The notes: a model not told the origin generated them from the sequence alone. A stretch of DNA of 64,000 bases from CAIODY01 sp046051225 (GCA_046051225.1 JBJOOR010000006.1:128322-192321), one strand, 5' to 3'. Counted from the first letter of the stretch, positions 38,257 through 47,524 are shown. Program-made: numbers and translations.

Positions 38257-38280
38257 ATGAAATTGTAGCAACAATTTCAT
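38257..38280. repeat. perfect 10-bp inverted repeat upstream of the PEP-synthase-like gene
   Basis: ATGAAATTGT and ACAATTTCAT face each other across AGCA. The element lies 40 bases before the TTG start of the downstream gene and could be an operator or a leader hairpin. Confidence 0.6.
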
Positions 38281-38319
38281 CTTTTGTTTTTCGTTATCTA
38301 TTAAATTAATTTTATTGTT

Positions 38320-40242
38320 TTGAAAAAAATAATCCTATTCGTAATTGCTATTAGTTTTTTTTCTGTTTCGAATGCACAGCGAACATCGTATTTACAATTA
38401 AATACAATTGAGTTATTTAAACGCATTGAAGCCGAACCTTTAACCACTAAATATGGCGGCGTAACGGCTGTAAAAGTGGTGTATTGTATCAATACAAAAG
38501 ATGTATATTTTTTAGATTCAAAACTTTATCGATTTCATTACGATTTTTGTTTTAAAGAATTAGGCGAATCGGGCAGTTTATACGATTTTAATAAAGCCAA
38601 TTATTCGCCAGGCAGAAACAGGGAATATGTATTTGCTACCGTTAATCGTTATCCATCTCAAAATTTTTATACCTTAGAATTTGCTTGTACCGAGGCCATT
38701 TGCAGCGATGATATTGCTTGTTATAATGCTGTTGTAAAAAATAGTTTTTGTAAAAATCTTAAATTTTTTGTTGCTACGGATAAGCAATTAGCAGCATTTC
38801 AAAGTTTACATACCACTACGCCTTATGCCTTGCCTGATGAGGTTTACAAAGGATTAATCTATCAACCTATAATAGAAAAAGAATGTTTTGGATATTTAAA
38901 AAAAGTAGATGTGCAGCAAATTGATAAAACAGTTATTAAAGCCGAAGATATTTTATTAACCAACGGAACGCCTTTTCAAGTGCCTGTGGTTGCAGGTATT
39001 ATGACTACCTCTTTTCAAGCACCATTAAGCCATGTTTGTATTTTAGCGCAAAATAGAAAAACACCATTAATGGCTTGCAAAACCTTATGGAATAATGCTT
39101 ACATCAATTCATTAGTGGGCAAACCTGTTTATTTAGTTATCAGGCAAGATTCATTTTCTATTTCTTTAACAACAGATGAAAGAGTTAAAAAATATTTTGC
39201 TCAACAAAAAAAGAAATCGTTAAAACCGATTGAGTTAAAAAGAAATTTAACGGTTGACAGTATGGTAGATGCTCGAAAACTAAGCTACGCCAGTGTTAAT
39301 TTTGCAGGTGGCAAAGCTAGTAATATGGGCGAATTATTTAAAACTACTTCAATTGGTGTGATTGATAAAATCAATTTGCCCGAAAAACCATTTGTAATTC
39401 CTTTGTATTTTTATGTACAGCATTTATCAAAAAATAAAATTGATATGATGGTTAATGAATTGTTGCAAGATTCGGTTACACTTGCCAACGATTCAATATT
39501 GCGATTGCAATTAAAAAAAATTAGAAAAGCCATTACCAAAGCCAAGCTGGATAGCAGTTTTTTAACCAAACTTACTTTACGATTGCAAAAAAATTATACT
39601 ACTAAAAATTTTCGTTTTCGTTCGTCAACCAATGCCGAAGATATTGATGGATTTAATGGCGCAGGATTATATGATTCGAAAACAGGAATTGTGGGCGATA
39701 GCAACAAATCTATTGAGCATGCTATTAAAGCTGTATGGGCAAGCACTTTTAGCGAAAGAGCATTTAAAGAACGTCGCTATTTTAACATGAATCAAAAAAA
39801 TGTGGCCATGGCTTTATTGGTTCATCCTGCATTTGGCACCGAAAATATAAATGCTGTGGCCATTACAAAAAATTTATACCGAAGCGATTATCCTGCTTAT
39901 GTAGTTAATCTGCAAAAAGGCGAAACACCTGTGGTTGGCTCACCTGATAGTGTAACCTACGAACAAATAATTTTGTATGATAAATCGAATGATGAATTAA
40001 ACAATAATATTGTGATAGAATATTTATCGTATAGCAGCTTAAATAATAATAAACCATTATTGAACAATAAGCAATATGAAGAATTATACAATACACTTCA
40101 TGCTATCAAAAAATATTATTTCTATAAAATACCGCAAATAAAAACAGGCGATTATTATGATTTTGCAATGGATGTAGAGCTAAAATGGATAGGTGCTAAC
40201 AACAAATTAATTGTAAAACAAGCTAGGGTATATAATCATTAA
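38320..40242 (+). CDS. exported PEP/pyruvate-binding domain protein, reversed domain order (TTG start)
   Basis: The frame opens with TTG (TTG AAA AAA ATA), giving a signal peptide MKKIILFVIAISFFSVSNAQ; no ATG precedes it. The 640-residue protein has a phosphohistidine-domain-like motif APLSHVCILAQNRKTPLM (His238). After it comes a PEP-synthase/pyruvate-phosphate-dikinase ATP-binding domain: GGKASNMGEL (330-339) and FRSSTNAEDIDGFNGAGLY (433-451). In the classical enzymes the ATP-binding domain comes first and the His domain second. An ATP-using domain behind a signal peptide is also odd. Catalysis is therefore unproven; it may act as a binding or modified protein in the envelope. Confidence 0.78.
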   Translation: MKKIILFVIAISFFSVSNAQRTSYLQLNTIELFKRIEAEPLTTKYGGVTAVKVVYCINTKDVYFLDSKLYRFHYDFCFKELGESGSLYDFNKANYSPGRNREYVFATVNRYPSQNFYTLEFACTEAICSDDIACYNAVVKNSFCKNLKFFVATDKQLAAFQSLHTTTPYALPDEVYKGLIYQPIIEKECFGYLKKVDVQQIDKTVIKAEDILLTNGTPFQVPVVAGIMTTSFQAPLSHVCILAQNRKTPLMACKTLWNNAYINSLVGKPVYLVIRQDSFSISLTTDERVKKYFAQQKKKSLKPIELKRNLTVDSMVDARKLSYASVNFAGGKASNMGELFKTTSIGVIDKINLPEKPFVIPLYFYVQHLSKNKIDMMVNELLQDSVTLANDSILRLQLKKIRKAITKAKLDSSFLTKLTLRLQKNYTTKNFRFRSSTNAEDIDGFNGAGLYDSKTGIVGDSNKSIEHAIKAVWASTFSERAFKERRYFNMNQKNVAMALLVHPAFGTENINAVAITKNLYRSDYPAYVVNLQKGETPVVGSPDSVTYEQIILYDKSNDELNNNIVIEYLSYSSLNNNKPLLNNKQYEELYNTLHAIKKYYFYKIPQIKTGDYYDFAMDVELKWIGANNKLIVKQARVYNH

Positions 40243-40290
40243 TTAATTTTTGAAGCTTAGCATGGCTATACTTTTGACTTGATGAATTGT

Positions 40291-40986
40291 TTATTTTATA
40301 GGTATGTTGATATTAGTGGTTTCATCACACTCGGTCATTTGATATTTTATTACACGATATTCATTGTATCTGCCCAATGAATTAATACTATGATAAAAAT
40401 CTTTTCTATTTACCCCCCAACAAAATGTATATACTTTTTTCTCCCATCCATAAAAGTTTACATCTTGGTTTTCAACTATAGGCCCTATTACTTGCCCATT
40501 ATGAAATGTGCCACTAAACTGATGTGCGCCTGCAAACAAAGTATCTTTTTTGGTGTATAATGTATCACCATGTGGAATGGGCAGTGTATCAAAGTTTAGG
40601 GTAAATGTAAAATTAACTTTCTTTTCCCGATATATATCTACTATTTCATCGCTATTAGCTGGTATGCCGCTCATTAATAAATTAGCATCGGCGGCTGTGC
40701 CATCAAATATTGCTAATGGTGTGGTAGCATTATCTAATGTTTTATAGGTATATTCAAATGTACCATCCGAGTTGGTTTTAAAAGATTTTAACGAACCACC
40801 CGAATAATCTACAAATGCTGTGCTGCGTTGCCTAATATCTATCATTATTTTGCCTGCTGGTTCGCCACACGAATTATAAATAACACCACTTAATTTGTAT
40901 TTCTTTTTTTTGCTACAGCCCACCACCAATATGGTTAGAGGCATTAACAAAAGCATTAAATAGATAAAATATTTACTCTTATTCAT
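40291..40986 (-). CDS. lipoprotein of unknown function
   Basis: The 231-residue protein has a lipoprotein signal ending LTILVVGC-SKKKK. A carboxypeptidase-regulatory-like beta domain follows (KLSGVIYNSCGEPAGKIMIDIRQR, then TNSDGTFEYTYKTLD). The second half is beta-rich, with no motif I recognise. The gene stands alone on the minus strand. It is likely anchored in the outer membrane. Confidence 0.7.
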   Translation of the reverse strand: MNKSKYFIYLMLLLMPLTILVVGCSKKKKYKLSGVIYNSCGEPAGKIMIDIRQRSTAFVDYSGGSLKSFKTNSDGTFEYTYKTLDNATTPLAIFDGTAADANLLMSGIPANSDEIVDIYREKKVNFTFTLNFDTLPIPHGDTLYTKKDTLFAGAHQFSGTFHNGQVIGPIVENQDVNFYGWEKKVYTFCWGVNRKDFYHSINSLGRYNEYRVIKYQMTECDETTNINIPIK

Positions 40987-41208
40987 GATTATTATTAATT
41001 ATTAATGATACAAAAATAAAAATTGTTTGTTAGCAAACCGAATAATTAGCGATTATCCTATTATTCTTTTATAAATTTTACATACAATAGATTGTATTTG
41101 CGTTTCCGTTCCGAACGTTTGAGAAGTGTCTACTTGCATAGCTAAACGAACGGTTTGGTTATTCCAAAAATAGATGTTGCAAAATTGTGCTAACAAAATT
41201 GAAGGGAG
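40987..41208. other. intergenic region between the EamA and lipoprotein genes
   Basis: This is about 220 bases of AT-rich sequence with no reading frame and no clear terminator for the EamA end. It presumably holds the promoter of the lipoprotein, but I see no exact TAnnTTTG match close to its ATG. Confidence 0.4.
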
Positions 41209-41634
41209 TTATTTCCAAATTAAGATTATCATTCCTATCAAAATAAATAAAGCACCAGTAATTAGTTTTGCTGTAATTGGTTCTTTAAGAATAATGAAAG
41301 AAAGCAATAGTGTAACTACTATGCTTGCCTTATCGATAGATGCTACATAAGATACTTGCCCTTCTTTCATTGCCCTGTAATAAAAAATCCAAGATAGCGA
41401 AGTGGTAATGCCCGAAATAATAAGAAAAATTAAATTGCTTTTGGGTGCTTGTTTTAGTTGTTGAAAAGCATTTGTAAACAAAAAAGCATTGGCTGTGATG
41501 ATGCTAAAAACCACAATCGTTCGAATGCTTAAAGCCACATCGCTACTTAAATTTTTCATGCCAAATTTAGCAATAACCGAGGTTAGCCCTGCAAACAGCA
41601 TTGATATGATAGCGTAAATTTTCCATTTTTCCAT
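41209..41634 (-). CDS. single-domain EamA/DMT-family transporter
   Basis: The 141-residue protein has five hydrophobic helices and one EamA unit (IISMLFAGLTSVIAKFGMKN; TSLSWIFYYRAMKEGQVSYVASIDKASIVV). The usual family has two such units; the 140-residue single-unit type is a known subgroup that works as a dimer. The substrate is unknown. It begins 9 bases after the TonB receptor gene and is the last gene of the metal-type block. Confidence 0.82.
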   Translation of the reverse strand: MEKWKIYAIISMLFAGLTSVIAKFGMKNLSSDVALSIRTIVVFSIITANAFLFTNAFQQLKQAPKSNLIFLIISGITTSLSWIFYYRAMKEGQVSYVASIDKASIVVTLLLSFIILKEPITAKLITGALFILIGMIILIWK

Positions 41635-41643
41635 TCGGCAAAG

Positions 41644-43818
41644 TTATAATTTTACTCGTAAAGATAAGTTAGCAATAATACCATTAAGTGGTGCATAGAT
41701 AGGCTTAAAAGTGGGGTTGGTATAGGGTGGCAACACTACTTGCTCCCAACGGGTTTGGCGTTGGTCGGCAAAATTTTCGATGTTTAATAATAAAGTAGCG
41801 CTCTTAAATTTATAAGCTATCATACATGCAAAATGCCAATAGCCCCTGCCATATTGATTGTTGCCAATATATTGCTTGCCCGTATGAAAAGCCTCTAATC
41901 CCACATTCCATTTCTCTAATTCATAAAAAGCATCCATAATTACTTTGTGCTTGGCAACAAATAAAGCTTGCTGATTGCCCATGGCATAAGTTTTAATAGC
42001 ATCGGTATAGGTATAGCCTGTGTGCAATGTTAAACCTTTATATACGATTCGGATATTAGTTTCAGTGCCCTGTGTTTGCAATGGCTTGGTAGCATTTATA
42101 AAATAATAAACGCCTTGTAGCAGGCTATCATTTTGCGGAATGAGTGATGAATTAATTTGAGTAAAAAAGAAAGCTTGATTAAAATTGATTGAACCTTGCT
42201 TAAAGTACCGTTTGTAATTCACATCGCCATTAATGCCAATCGAATTTTCGGCAATAGTAGTAGCTGAAAGTGGGCGAACATTGTGCAATGCATTTTCTTC
42301 ATATCCTGTTGAAAAAATGGTAGGTGCTTTATAGCCAAAGCCAGTGCCCAATCGGGCTGTAAGATTGGGTTTAAATTTGTACATAAAAGATGCTCGAGGA
42401 AGAAAAAACAATTTATACTTATTCTGATAATCGGTTCGAGTGCCCAATTGCAAAATAGCTTTGGGGGTAATGCTCCAATCATCTTGCGCAAAAAAACCAA
42501 TGGTATAATAATTATAGTTTCGGGCAATGGTGCTTGTATTTAGTTTTTGATTTTCGGCAAATTGGTCGGTAATACAATTGCTTCCAAAAACAATTTTATT
42601 TTTTTGAAGATTGATAAAATAAGAAAGCTCGGTGTAAGAATAAGTTTGAATGCCGCCAAAGCCAAATTTACCTGTATTAGTAGTGCGGTTAAAATAACTT
42701 AATCCGTTTTTAACCGTAAATTGATTATGATTATTAAATGTTTTTTCAAATTTAAATTGCGAATAAAATCGTTGACTTGTGTTTTTGTCGAAATAGCTGT
42801 GTAGGCTGTCGTGGATGGATTTAATGGCAATAATATCGCCTCCAATTCGATTATCGAAAGTGGCATTGAGCAATAAACTTGCTGTTGTTTTTTTAGAAGG
42901 ATAAAAAAATAATTTGGGCGAAATAGTGGTGGTGTTTGTTTTAGGAATATCAGTAAAATTATCACCATTCACATCAATAGGTTGCTGAAAATTTTGAGTA
43001 GCTAAAAATGCGATACCAAATTTTTTATTCCGCTTCGAATAATAAGCATCAATATCAGTTCCCAATTTTTGAGTTTGATTGAGGATAACAGAAAAATCTT
43101 TTTTAAAAGTGGTCGATTTCGAAACCAAATTCATTACACCTGCAATGGCATCGCCACCATATAAAGCAGATGCAGCGCCTTTAATAATTTCTATTTGTTT
43201 TAAATCGAGCGGCGCAATTTGCATAATGTTGAAGCCCGATGAATAGCCGCTGAACATAGGGAAACCATCTTTTACAATTTGTGTATATTGCCCATCAAGC
43301 CCATAAATACGTGCATTTACATTGCCCGAAGTGGCTGATGTAATTTGCTGTTGAACGCCCGATGCTTCGGTAAGCAACATAGATACATTGGTAGGATTGA
43401 TGCCCGTCATTTCCTCAATTTCATCCAATGCAATTACTTCCATTTTAACAGGTACATTTTCGATTCTACTATTGGTTCGGGTAGATGCAATAACAATGGT
43501 TTCTATTTCCGTATTTTCTTTTTTTAAATAGATTTCAATAATTTGATGATTATAATTAGATGCCGAAATAGCCAAAGTTGTTTTTTCATATCCAATAAAT
43601 GAACATTCAATTTTAAATGTGTCGGTTGGTACATTAGTAATAATAACTATGCCGCTTGTATCCGTTACAGCACCTTGCTTGGTGCTTTGTATATAGGCAG
43701 TAGCCCCCATTAATGGCTGGTTGGTTTCAGCATCTTTAATGATAGCCTTAAAAGTGTTTTGCGAAAAGGTATTGATGGAAATGAATATTGCCACAACCGA
43801 CAAAAATAATTTTTGCAT
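41644..43818 (-). CDS. TonB-dependent outer-membrane receptor
   Basis: The 724-residue receptor has a signal peptide (MQKLFLSVVAIFISINTFS) and a CarboxypepD_reg-like domain (FKAIIKDAETNQPLMGATAYIQS, residues 23-100). The plug follows (VVIASTRTNSRIENVPVKMEV to IEIIKGAASALYGGDAIAGVMNLVSK), then a 22-strand-type barrel ending in ...IIANLSLRVKL with the terminal aromatic/Leu pattern. It takes up a ligand through the outer membrane using TonB energy. The neighbours (multicopper oxidase, metal-binding lipoprotein, DUF6660) make a metal or metal complex the likely ligand, which is inference. It is smaller than the SusC type, and no SusD is present. Confidence 0.88.
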   Translation of the reverse strand: MQKLFLSVVAIFISINTFSQNTFKAIIKDAETNQPLMGATAYIQSTKQGAVTDTSGIVIITNVPTDTFKIECSFIGYEKTTLAISASNYNHQIIEIYLKKENTEIETIVIASTRTNSRIENVPVKMEVIALDEIEEMTGINPTNVSMLLTEASGVQQQITSATSGNVNARIYGLDGQYTQIVKDGFPMFSGYSSGFNIMQIAPLDLKQIEIIKGAASALYGGDAIAGVMNLVSKSTTFKKDFSVILNQTQKLGTDIDAYYSKRNKKFGIAFLATQNFQQPIDVNGDNFTDIPKTNTTTISPKLFFYPSKKTTASLLLNATFDNRIGGDIIAIKSIHDSLHSYFDKNTSQRFYSQFKFEKTFNNHNQFTVKNGLSYFNRTTNTGKFGFGGIQTYSYTELSYFINLQKNKIVFGSNCITDQFAENQKLNTSTIARNYNYYTIGFFAQDDWSITPKAILQLGTRTDYQNKYKLFFLPRASFMYKFKPNLTARLGTGFGYKAPTIFSTGYEENALHNVRPLSATTIAENSIGINGDVNYKRYFKQGSINFNQAFFFTQINSSLIPQNDSLLQGVYYFINATKPLQTQGTETNIRIVYKGLTLHTGYTYTDAIKTYAMGNQQALFVAKHKVIMDAFYELEKWNVGLEAFHTGKQYIGNNQYGRGYWHFACMIAYKFKSATLLLNIENFADQRQTRWEQVVLPPYTNPTFKPIYAPLNGIIANLSLRVKL

Positions 43819-43845
43819 AATAATGTTGTTAATCGTTAAAAGTTT

Positions 43846-43863
43846 CCCGATAGCTTTCTCGGG
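43846..43863. repeat. CCCGA/TCGGG hairpin upstream of the TonB receptor gene
   Basis: CCCGA and TCGGG form a short stem with an 8-base loop. It lies in the 120-base gap between the DUF6660 gene and the receptor and could attenuate or stabilise the transcript. Confidence 0.4.
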
Positions 43864-43938
43864 GATGTTAATTGTAAAAAAAAGCAGCAGTTATCAGTAA
43901 AACACTTGTTGCATTTACTCATAGCTAATTACCAATAA

Positions 43939-44256
43939 CTAACAATTTATTTTTGGCGGTTGCCAAATAGTAGTGATGAAATCTTTACAGAAAAATGATG
44001 TAAATACAGCAGCAACTTTCTCGAAGTTACAATAAAATGTGTTGCTAAATGCAAATGGTAACGAGATAATAAAGCCTACACAACTACAACAACTACAACT
44101 GCAAAATGGCGAACAGGGTTGCTCTTCGTGCTGTTGTGAACTACTTTGTGAAGCGTTTGTAATGAATGAATCATTGCTGCAATCATCCGTATCGTTGCAA
44201 GGCATTATTGCCATAGCAAAAACATACAGCGATAAAAAGATGCACCAAAATTTCAT
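43939..44256 (-). CDS. DUF6660-like small Cys-rich exported protein
   Basis: The 105-residue protein starts MKFWCIFLSLYVFAMAIMPC, a signal with a cysteine at its end. It continues with an acidic stretch (NDTDDCSND), a Gln/Ser/Glu/His patch, and the cysteine cluster CSPFCSCSCCSCVGF. The second half is hydrophobic and ends IWQPPKINC. This layout matches DUF6660 of Bacteroidota, found beside TonB receptors and heavy-metal genes. Metal binding by the cysteines is an inference. It lies 27 bases downstream of the metal-binding lipoprotein. Confidence 0.72.
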   Translation of the reverse strand: MKFWCIFLSLYVFAMAIMPCNDTDDCSNDSFITNASQSSSQQHEEQPCSPFCSCSCCSCVGFIISLPFAFSNTFYCNFEKVAAVFTSFFCKDFITTIWQPPKINC

Positions 44257-44283
44257 AGTGTAAATGTACTTTGTAAATTAGAA

Positions 44284-44487
44284 TTATTTTATTTTTTCTA
44301 ATTCCATTCCACACTTGGGGCATTCGCCTGCGGTGGTGTAGGAGGTATCGTGTTGGTCTTTCATGGGGCATTGATATTGGATGGAGTTGTTGCTAGTTGC
44401 CACTTTTAAATTTTTATTTTCTTCGGTGTTGTTGCAAGCCATCAAGCTAATAGCTGCCATTGCCAAAATGATAATTGTTTTTGTCAT
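44284..44487 (-). CDS. small heavy-metal-binding-domain lipoprotein
   Basis: The 67-residue protein has a short lipoprotein signal (AMAAISLMACNN, Cys18). A heavy-metal-binding domain follows: YQCPMKDQHDTSYTTAGECPKCGMELEKI, with the CPM...GECPKCGM pattern found in CusB-linked and copper ATPase-linked domains. It should bind Cu or a similar ion at the periplasmic face. Its ATG overlaps the TGA of the multicopper oxidase gene as ATGA, so the two are translationally coupled. Confidence 0.85.
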   Translation of the reverse strand: MTKTIIILAMAAISLMACNNTEENKNLKVATSNNSIQYQCPMKDQHDTSYTTAGECPKCGMELEKIK

Positions 44488-46211
44488 TGTTTGATGAATT
44501 TGGTTGTTGTGATGTAACCTTTATTGTCGGTGGCTTTGATGAAGTAGATGCCGCTTGATAGATTTGATGAGTTAATTATTTGTTGATTGGTTGATTTGTC
44601 AATTTGTTGCTCAATTATTTTTCTACCAAAAATATCGAAGATTTGAAGTGTTGCATTTGCTGATAACTGATTACTACATACCGATAACTGTTTTGTGCAA
44701 GGATTTGGGAAAATATTGATTGCTTGATTGATTTGTAAATTATTGATGCCGTTGTTAGTGGTGTCAAGTACCAAAAATTGTCCCATCATGCCATCATCTT
44801 CGTGATGCAACAAATGGCAGTGATACATGTAAGGCATGGTATTATCAGCAAAGTCGAGCCATTGTGTTACAAATTTTACACTGTCATTTGGCATTACTAA
44901 TACCACATCTTTTAAGCCCCGTTCGGTTGGTGGTGTGGGCAAGCCGCTTTTTTCGAGTACATTAAAATACATGCCATGAATATGAAAAGGATGGGCAACT
45001 AATGTTTTGTTGATGAGGGTGTAGGTTTCTACATCATTCAAATAAGTGATGAAATTGATGGTATCCATGTTGTATGTTTTTCGATTGATACCAAAACTTC
45101 CTTCGGCTCGGTTGGGTGGTATGGATGCTAAAATGGTGAGTGTATCAAAAATCATTTTGCGATTGCGAACTGCTAATGATGGATTGAAAGTTTGAAACGG
45201 CAAAAGCGTAGAAGGCATGCTGTGCAAAGCTCCCGTGGTAGCTGCCACCACATTTATTTTCATTAAATTGAAATCAACACCGTTTAAGAAATTGAAATTG
45301 TAGTAAGGAATAGTGTCGGGCGAAATGCCAACGGCGGCTGCGCCATAAATTCCATTTGGCAATTGTGAAGCGTAACTTTTTAGATAAATTGTTTGCCCAA
45401 TCATGGAAGAAAAATCAACTAAAATTTCTGCTCTTTCGCCTGGGCTTAATCTTAATCGAGTTAAAGAAACTGTTGAATCTAACAAGCCACCATCTGTTGC
45501 AATTTGTTTGAAAATTTGATTATTGGAAAAGCCAAAATAAAAAGTTCGCATACTACTTCCATTCAACAAACGAAAACGCAAAACTTGTGCAGGGGCATTG
45601 TAATAAGGGTTTAGCGTACCATTGATAAAAATGGCAGTATCTGTAGTGGTTGAAAAAGTGAAGTGTTTTAGCACATCAATTTCTTTGGTTTGCACAATTA
45701 AAGGAATATCATCAGTGCCGTAAGTGTGTGGAATATTTAATGCTAATTCGGCTGCATCATGGACTATGAACATGCCTGCTAAACCCATCGAAACTTGAGG
45801 GTCAGTATGCCCTGCACCGTGTGGATGATACCAAAATGTGCCTGCATTATTTTTTATGGTAAATGATGGATTCCAATTTCCACCAGCTGCAATAACTTCG
45901 TGTGTGCCGCCATCCATCATGGCTGGTACATGCAAACCATGCCAATGCAAAGTGGTTGTTTCAGTTAATGCGTTGTGAATATTGAAAGAAAGATTATCGC
46001 CTTTGTTGACAATAATAGTTGGGGCTAAAAAATTTTGATTGATGCCATAAGTGATGGTAGAATAGCCACTGTAAAAGGTTTGAGTACCACTTTGAATGTT
46101 TAAATTAAACGTAGTGCCAGTGAGGCTTGGCGGAATTTGTAAAGCATTTTGAGCAATAGAAATTTTTGCTGCGAATACAAAAAATAAAATGATTGGAACT
46201 ATTTTTTTCAT
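44484..46211 (-). CDS. secreted multicopper oxidase with T9SS type A tail
   Basis: The 575-residue protein has a signal peptide (MKKIVPIILFFVFAAKISIAQ) and three cupredoxin domains. Copper ligands lie in HWHG (residues 89-92), WYHPHGAGH (127-135), HPFHIHG and MYHCHLLHHEDDGMM, the last with the type 1 Cys and axial Met. All ten His and the Cys are present. A T9SS type A domain (NIFPNPCTKQL...TTTKFIKQ) ends the protein. The Met and His arrangement fits CueO/CopA-type copper(I) oxidases or laccases. The context favours copper detoxification at the cell surface. It starts 11 bases after the methyltransferase stop. Confidence 0.92.
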   Translation of the reverse strand: MKKIVPIILFFVFAAKISIAQNALQIPPSLTGTTFNLNIQSGTQTFYSGYSTITYGINQNFLAPTIIVNKGDNLSFNIHNALTETTTLHWHGLHVPAMMDGGTHEVIAAGGNWNPSFTIKNNAGTFWYHPHGAGHTDPQVSMGLAGMFIVHDAAELALNIPHTYGTDDIPLIVQTKEIDVLKHFTFSTTTDTAIFINGTLNPYYNAPAQVLRFRLLNGSSMRTFYFGFSNNQIFKQIATDGGLLDSTVSLTRLRLSPGERAEILVDFSSMIGQTIYLKSYASQLPNGIYGAAAVGISPDTIPYYNFNFLNGVDFNLMKINVVAATTGALHSMPSTLLPFQTFNPSLAVRNRKMIFDTLTILASIPPNRAEGSFGINRKTYNMDTINFITYLNDVETYTLINKTLVAHPFHIHGMYFNVLEKSGLPTPPTERGLKDVVLVMPNDSVKFVTQWLDFADNTMPYMYHCHLLHHEDDGMMGQFLVLDTTNNGINNLQINQAINIFPNPCTKQLSVCSNQLSANATLQIFDIFGRKIIEQQIDKSTNQQIINSSNLSSGIYFIKATDNKGYITTTKFIKQ

Positions 46212-46222
46212 GGCAAACTATT

Positions 46223-46837
46223 TCAATTAGTGGTTCGTTTGAAAGAGCAAAACAAGAAATTTTGTGCGGTATCAAATGGTGTAATATGGTCTTCGGTTAC
46301 ACACTTTATTTTTTCAAAACCATCTTGCAATTGCTGCTGCAATTCATCTTCGGTGTATTGATGCACATCCAGCATCGAACATTTTTTTGGTCCGCTATCG
46401 CTAAAAGTTCCAATTGCCATAAAACCTTTAATCGCTTTTTTTGCTATCGTAAGATAAGTTTCTATTTCTGTTGAAGTGGTTAAGAAATGAAAAGTCGCTC
46501 TGTCGTGCCAACAGTCGTAAGTGGCTGTGGGCTTAAATTCTGTAACATCGCTTACAATCCAATTTACTTTTTGTGCTTTGTTGCCTAACCTTTGTTTAGC
46601 TCTTTCGATGGCATGGGCTGAAATATCCAGAACTGAAATATTTTCAAAACCTTCTTCTAAAAGGTAATCCACCAATTTGCTATCACCGCCGCCAATGTCA
46701 ATGATTGCGGCAGTTTTTGGCAAATTAAAACTGTGTACAAAATTTAATGAAGTTGTTGGAATTTCTTGAGTCCAACTTACTTCGTTGGGTTGTTTAGTAG
46801 CGTAAACTTTTTCCCAATGTTCTTTTTTAGAATTCAT
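46223..46837 (-). CDS. class I SAM-dependent methyltransferase
   Basis: The 204-residue protein has motif I IIDIGGGDSKLVDYLLEEGF, motif II with the acidic residue in ISVLDISAHAIERAKQRL, and a post-motif WIVSDVTEF. HDRATFHFL follows, a pattern seen in small TehB/thiopurine methyltransferase-like proteins. The substrate is unknown. Its ATG overlaps the TGA of the upstream T9SS gene (ATGA), so it belongs to the metal-type transcript. Members of this type can methylate metalloids such as tellurite or selenite, but this is a guess. Confidence 0.85.
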   Translation of the reverse strand: MNSKKEHWEKVYATKQPNEVSWTQEIPTTSLNFVHSFNLPKTAAIIDIGGGDSKLVDYLLEEGFENISVLDISAHAIERAKQRLGNKAQKVNWIVSDVTEFKPTATYDCWHDRATFHFLTTSTEIETYLTIAKKAIKGFMAIGTFSDSGPKKCSMLDVHQYTEDELQQQLQDGFEKIKCVTEDHITPFDTAQNFLFCSFKRTTN

Positions 46838-47520
46838 GGATTTACAATTATTTTTTTAGTAAATGAATTTTGTTTGGTGTTGAATTGAACAAAATAAATA
46901 TGTGAAGAAGATGATGGAATTTGAATTTCCATGGCTGATTTTATTTTTTCAGTTTGATAAATTTCTTTTCCACTTTCATCAAATATATGAATGTTAGAAA
47001 TTGCTTCATCTACATTTCGCAACATTACTTTTTGTGGAGCAGTAGTAATGATAAGGCTTTGAGCTACTGTGTTAATAATGCCTGTGGTAGTGCAATTAAA
47101 AATCCAAGTGAGTGTATCAATAATAAGTGGTGAATTTTTTTCGTAAAAAGTGTAGCGAATAATTGCTGTGCCTGTGTTGATATATGGTGTGCAATGTACT
47201 GCCATTACGCAATCATCGGAGGGGATTACTTTGTCGGTAATGCCGCTATCACGAAGGGTTGTGTAGCAATGTTGGTAATCGCAAATACCAGCATCCCAAT
47301 TGGTAGGCATGGTAACAGATAGTTTCTTCCAATGAAAAACAAGCGTATCGTTTTGTGTATGTTTAAGATTAAAGTTTCGGGTAACGGTGCTTGTAAGCAC
47401 TGTGTTGCCTATAGCGGCGGTGTCATTGGGATAAATGCTATAGTGCTGTGCAAATAAAGTGTTGTTAGTCGCAAAGAAAATTACGACTAACAACAACAAA
47501 TATTTTTTAGTGAATAGCAT
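46834..47520 (-). CDS. T9SS type A secreted protein, unknown function
   Basis: I choose the ATG at 47520 (MLFTKKYLLLLVVIFFATNNTLFAQ, a signal peptide). An ATG 15 bases earlier would fall within the upstream gene. The 228-residue protein has an Ig-like domain with four cysteines (ICDYQHC, DDC, VHC) and FHWKKLSVTMPTNWD. A T9SS type A domain follows (IHIFDESGKEIYQTEKI ... FTKKIIVNP). I recognise no enzyme. Its gene lies 4 bases downstream of the thioredoxin-like protein and overlaps the methyltransferase gene, so it sits in the middle of the block. Confidence 0.75.
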   Translation of the reverse strand: MLFTKKYLLLLVVIFFATNNTLFAQHYSIYPNDTAAIGNTVLTSTVTRNFNLKHTQNDTLVFHWKKLSVTMPTNWDAGICDYQHCYTTLRDSGITDKVIPSDDCVMAVHCTPYINTGTAIIRYTFYEKNSPLIIDTLTWIFNCTTTGIINTVAQSLIITTAPQKVMLRNVDEAISNIHIFDESGKEIYQTEKIKSAMEIQIPSSSSHIYFVQFNTKQNSFTKKIIVNP

Positions 47521-47524
47521 TGTA

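Noticed and set aside
41209..41634. Truncated DMT transporter (pseudogene)
   Set aside because: Single-EamA proteins of about 140 residues are a normal subgroup, and both ends look intact.
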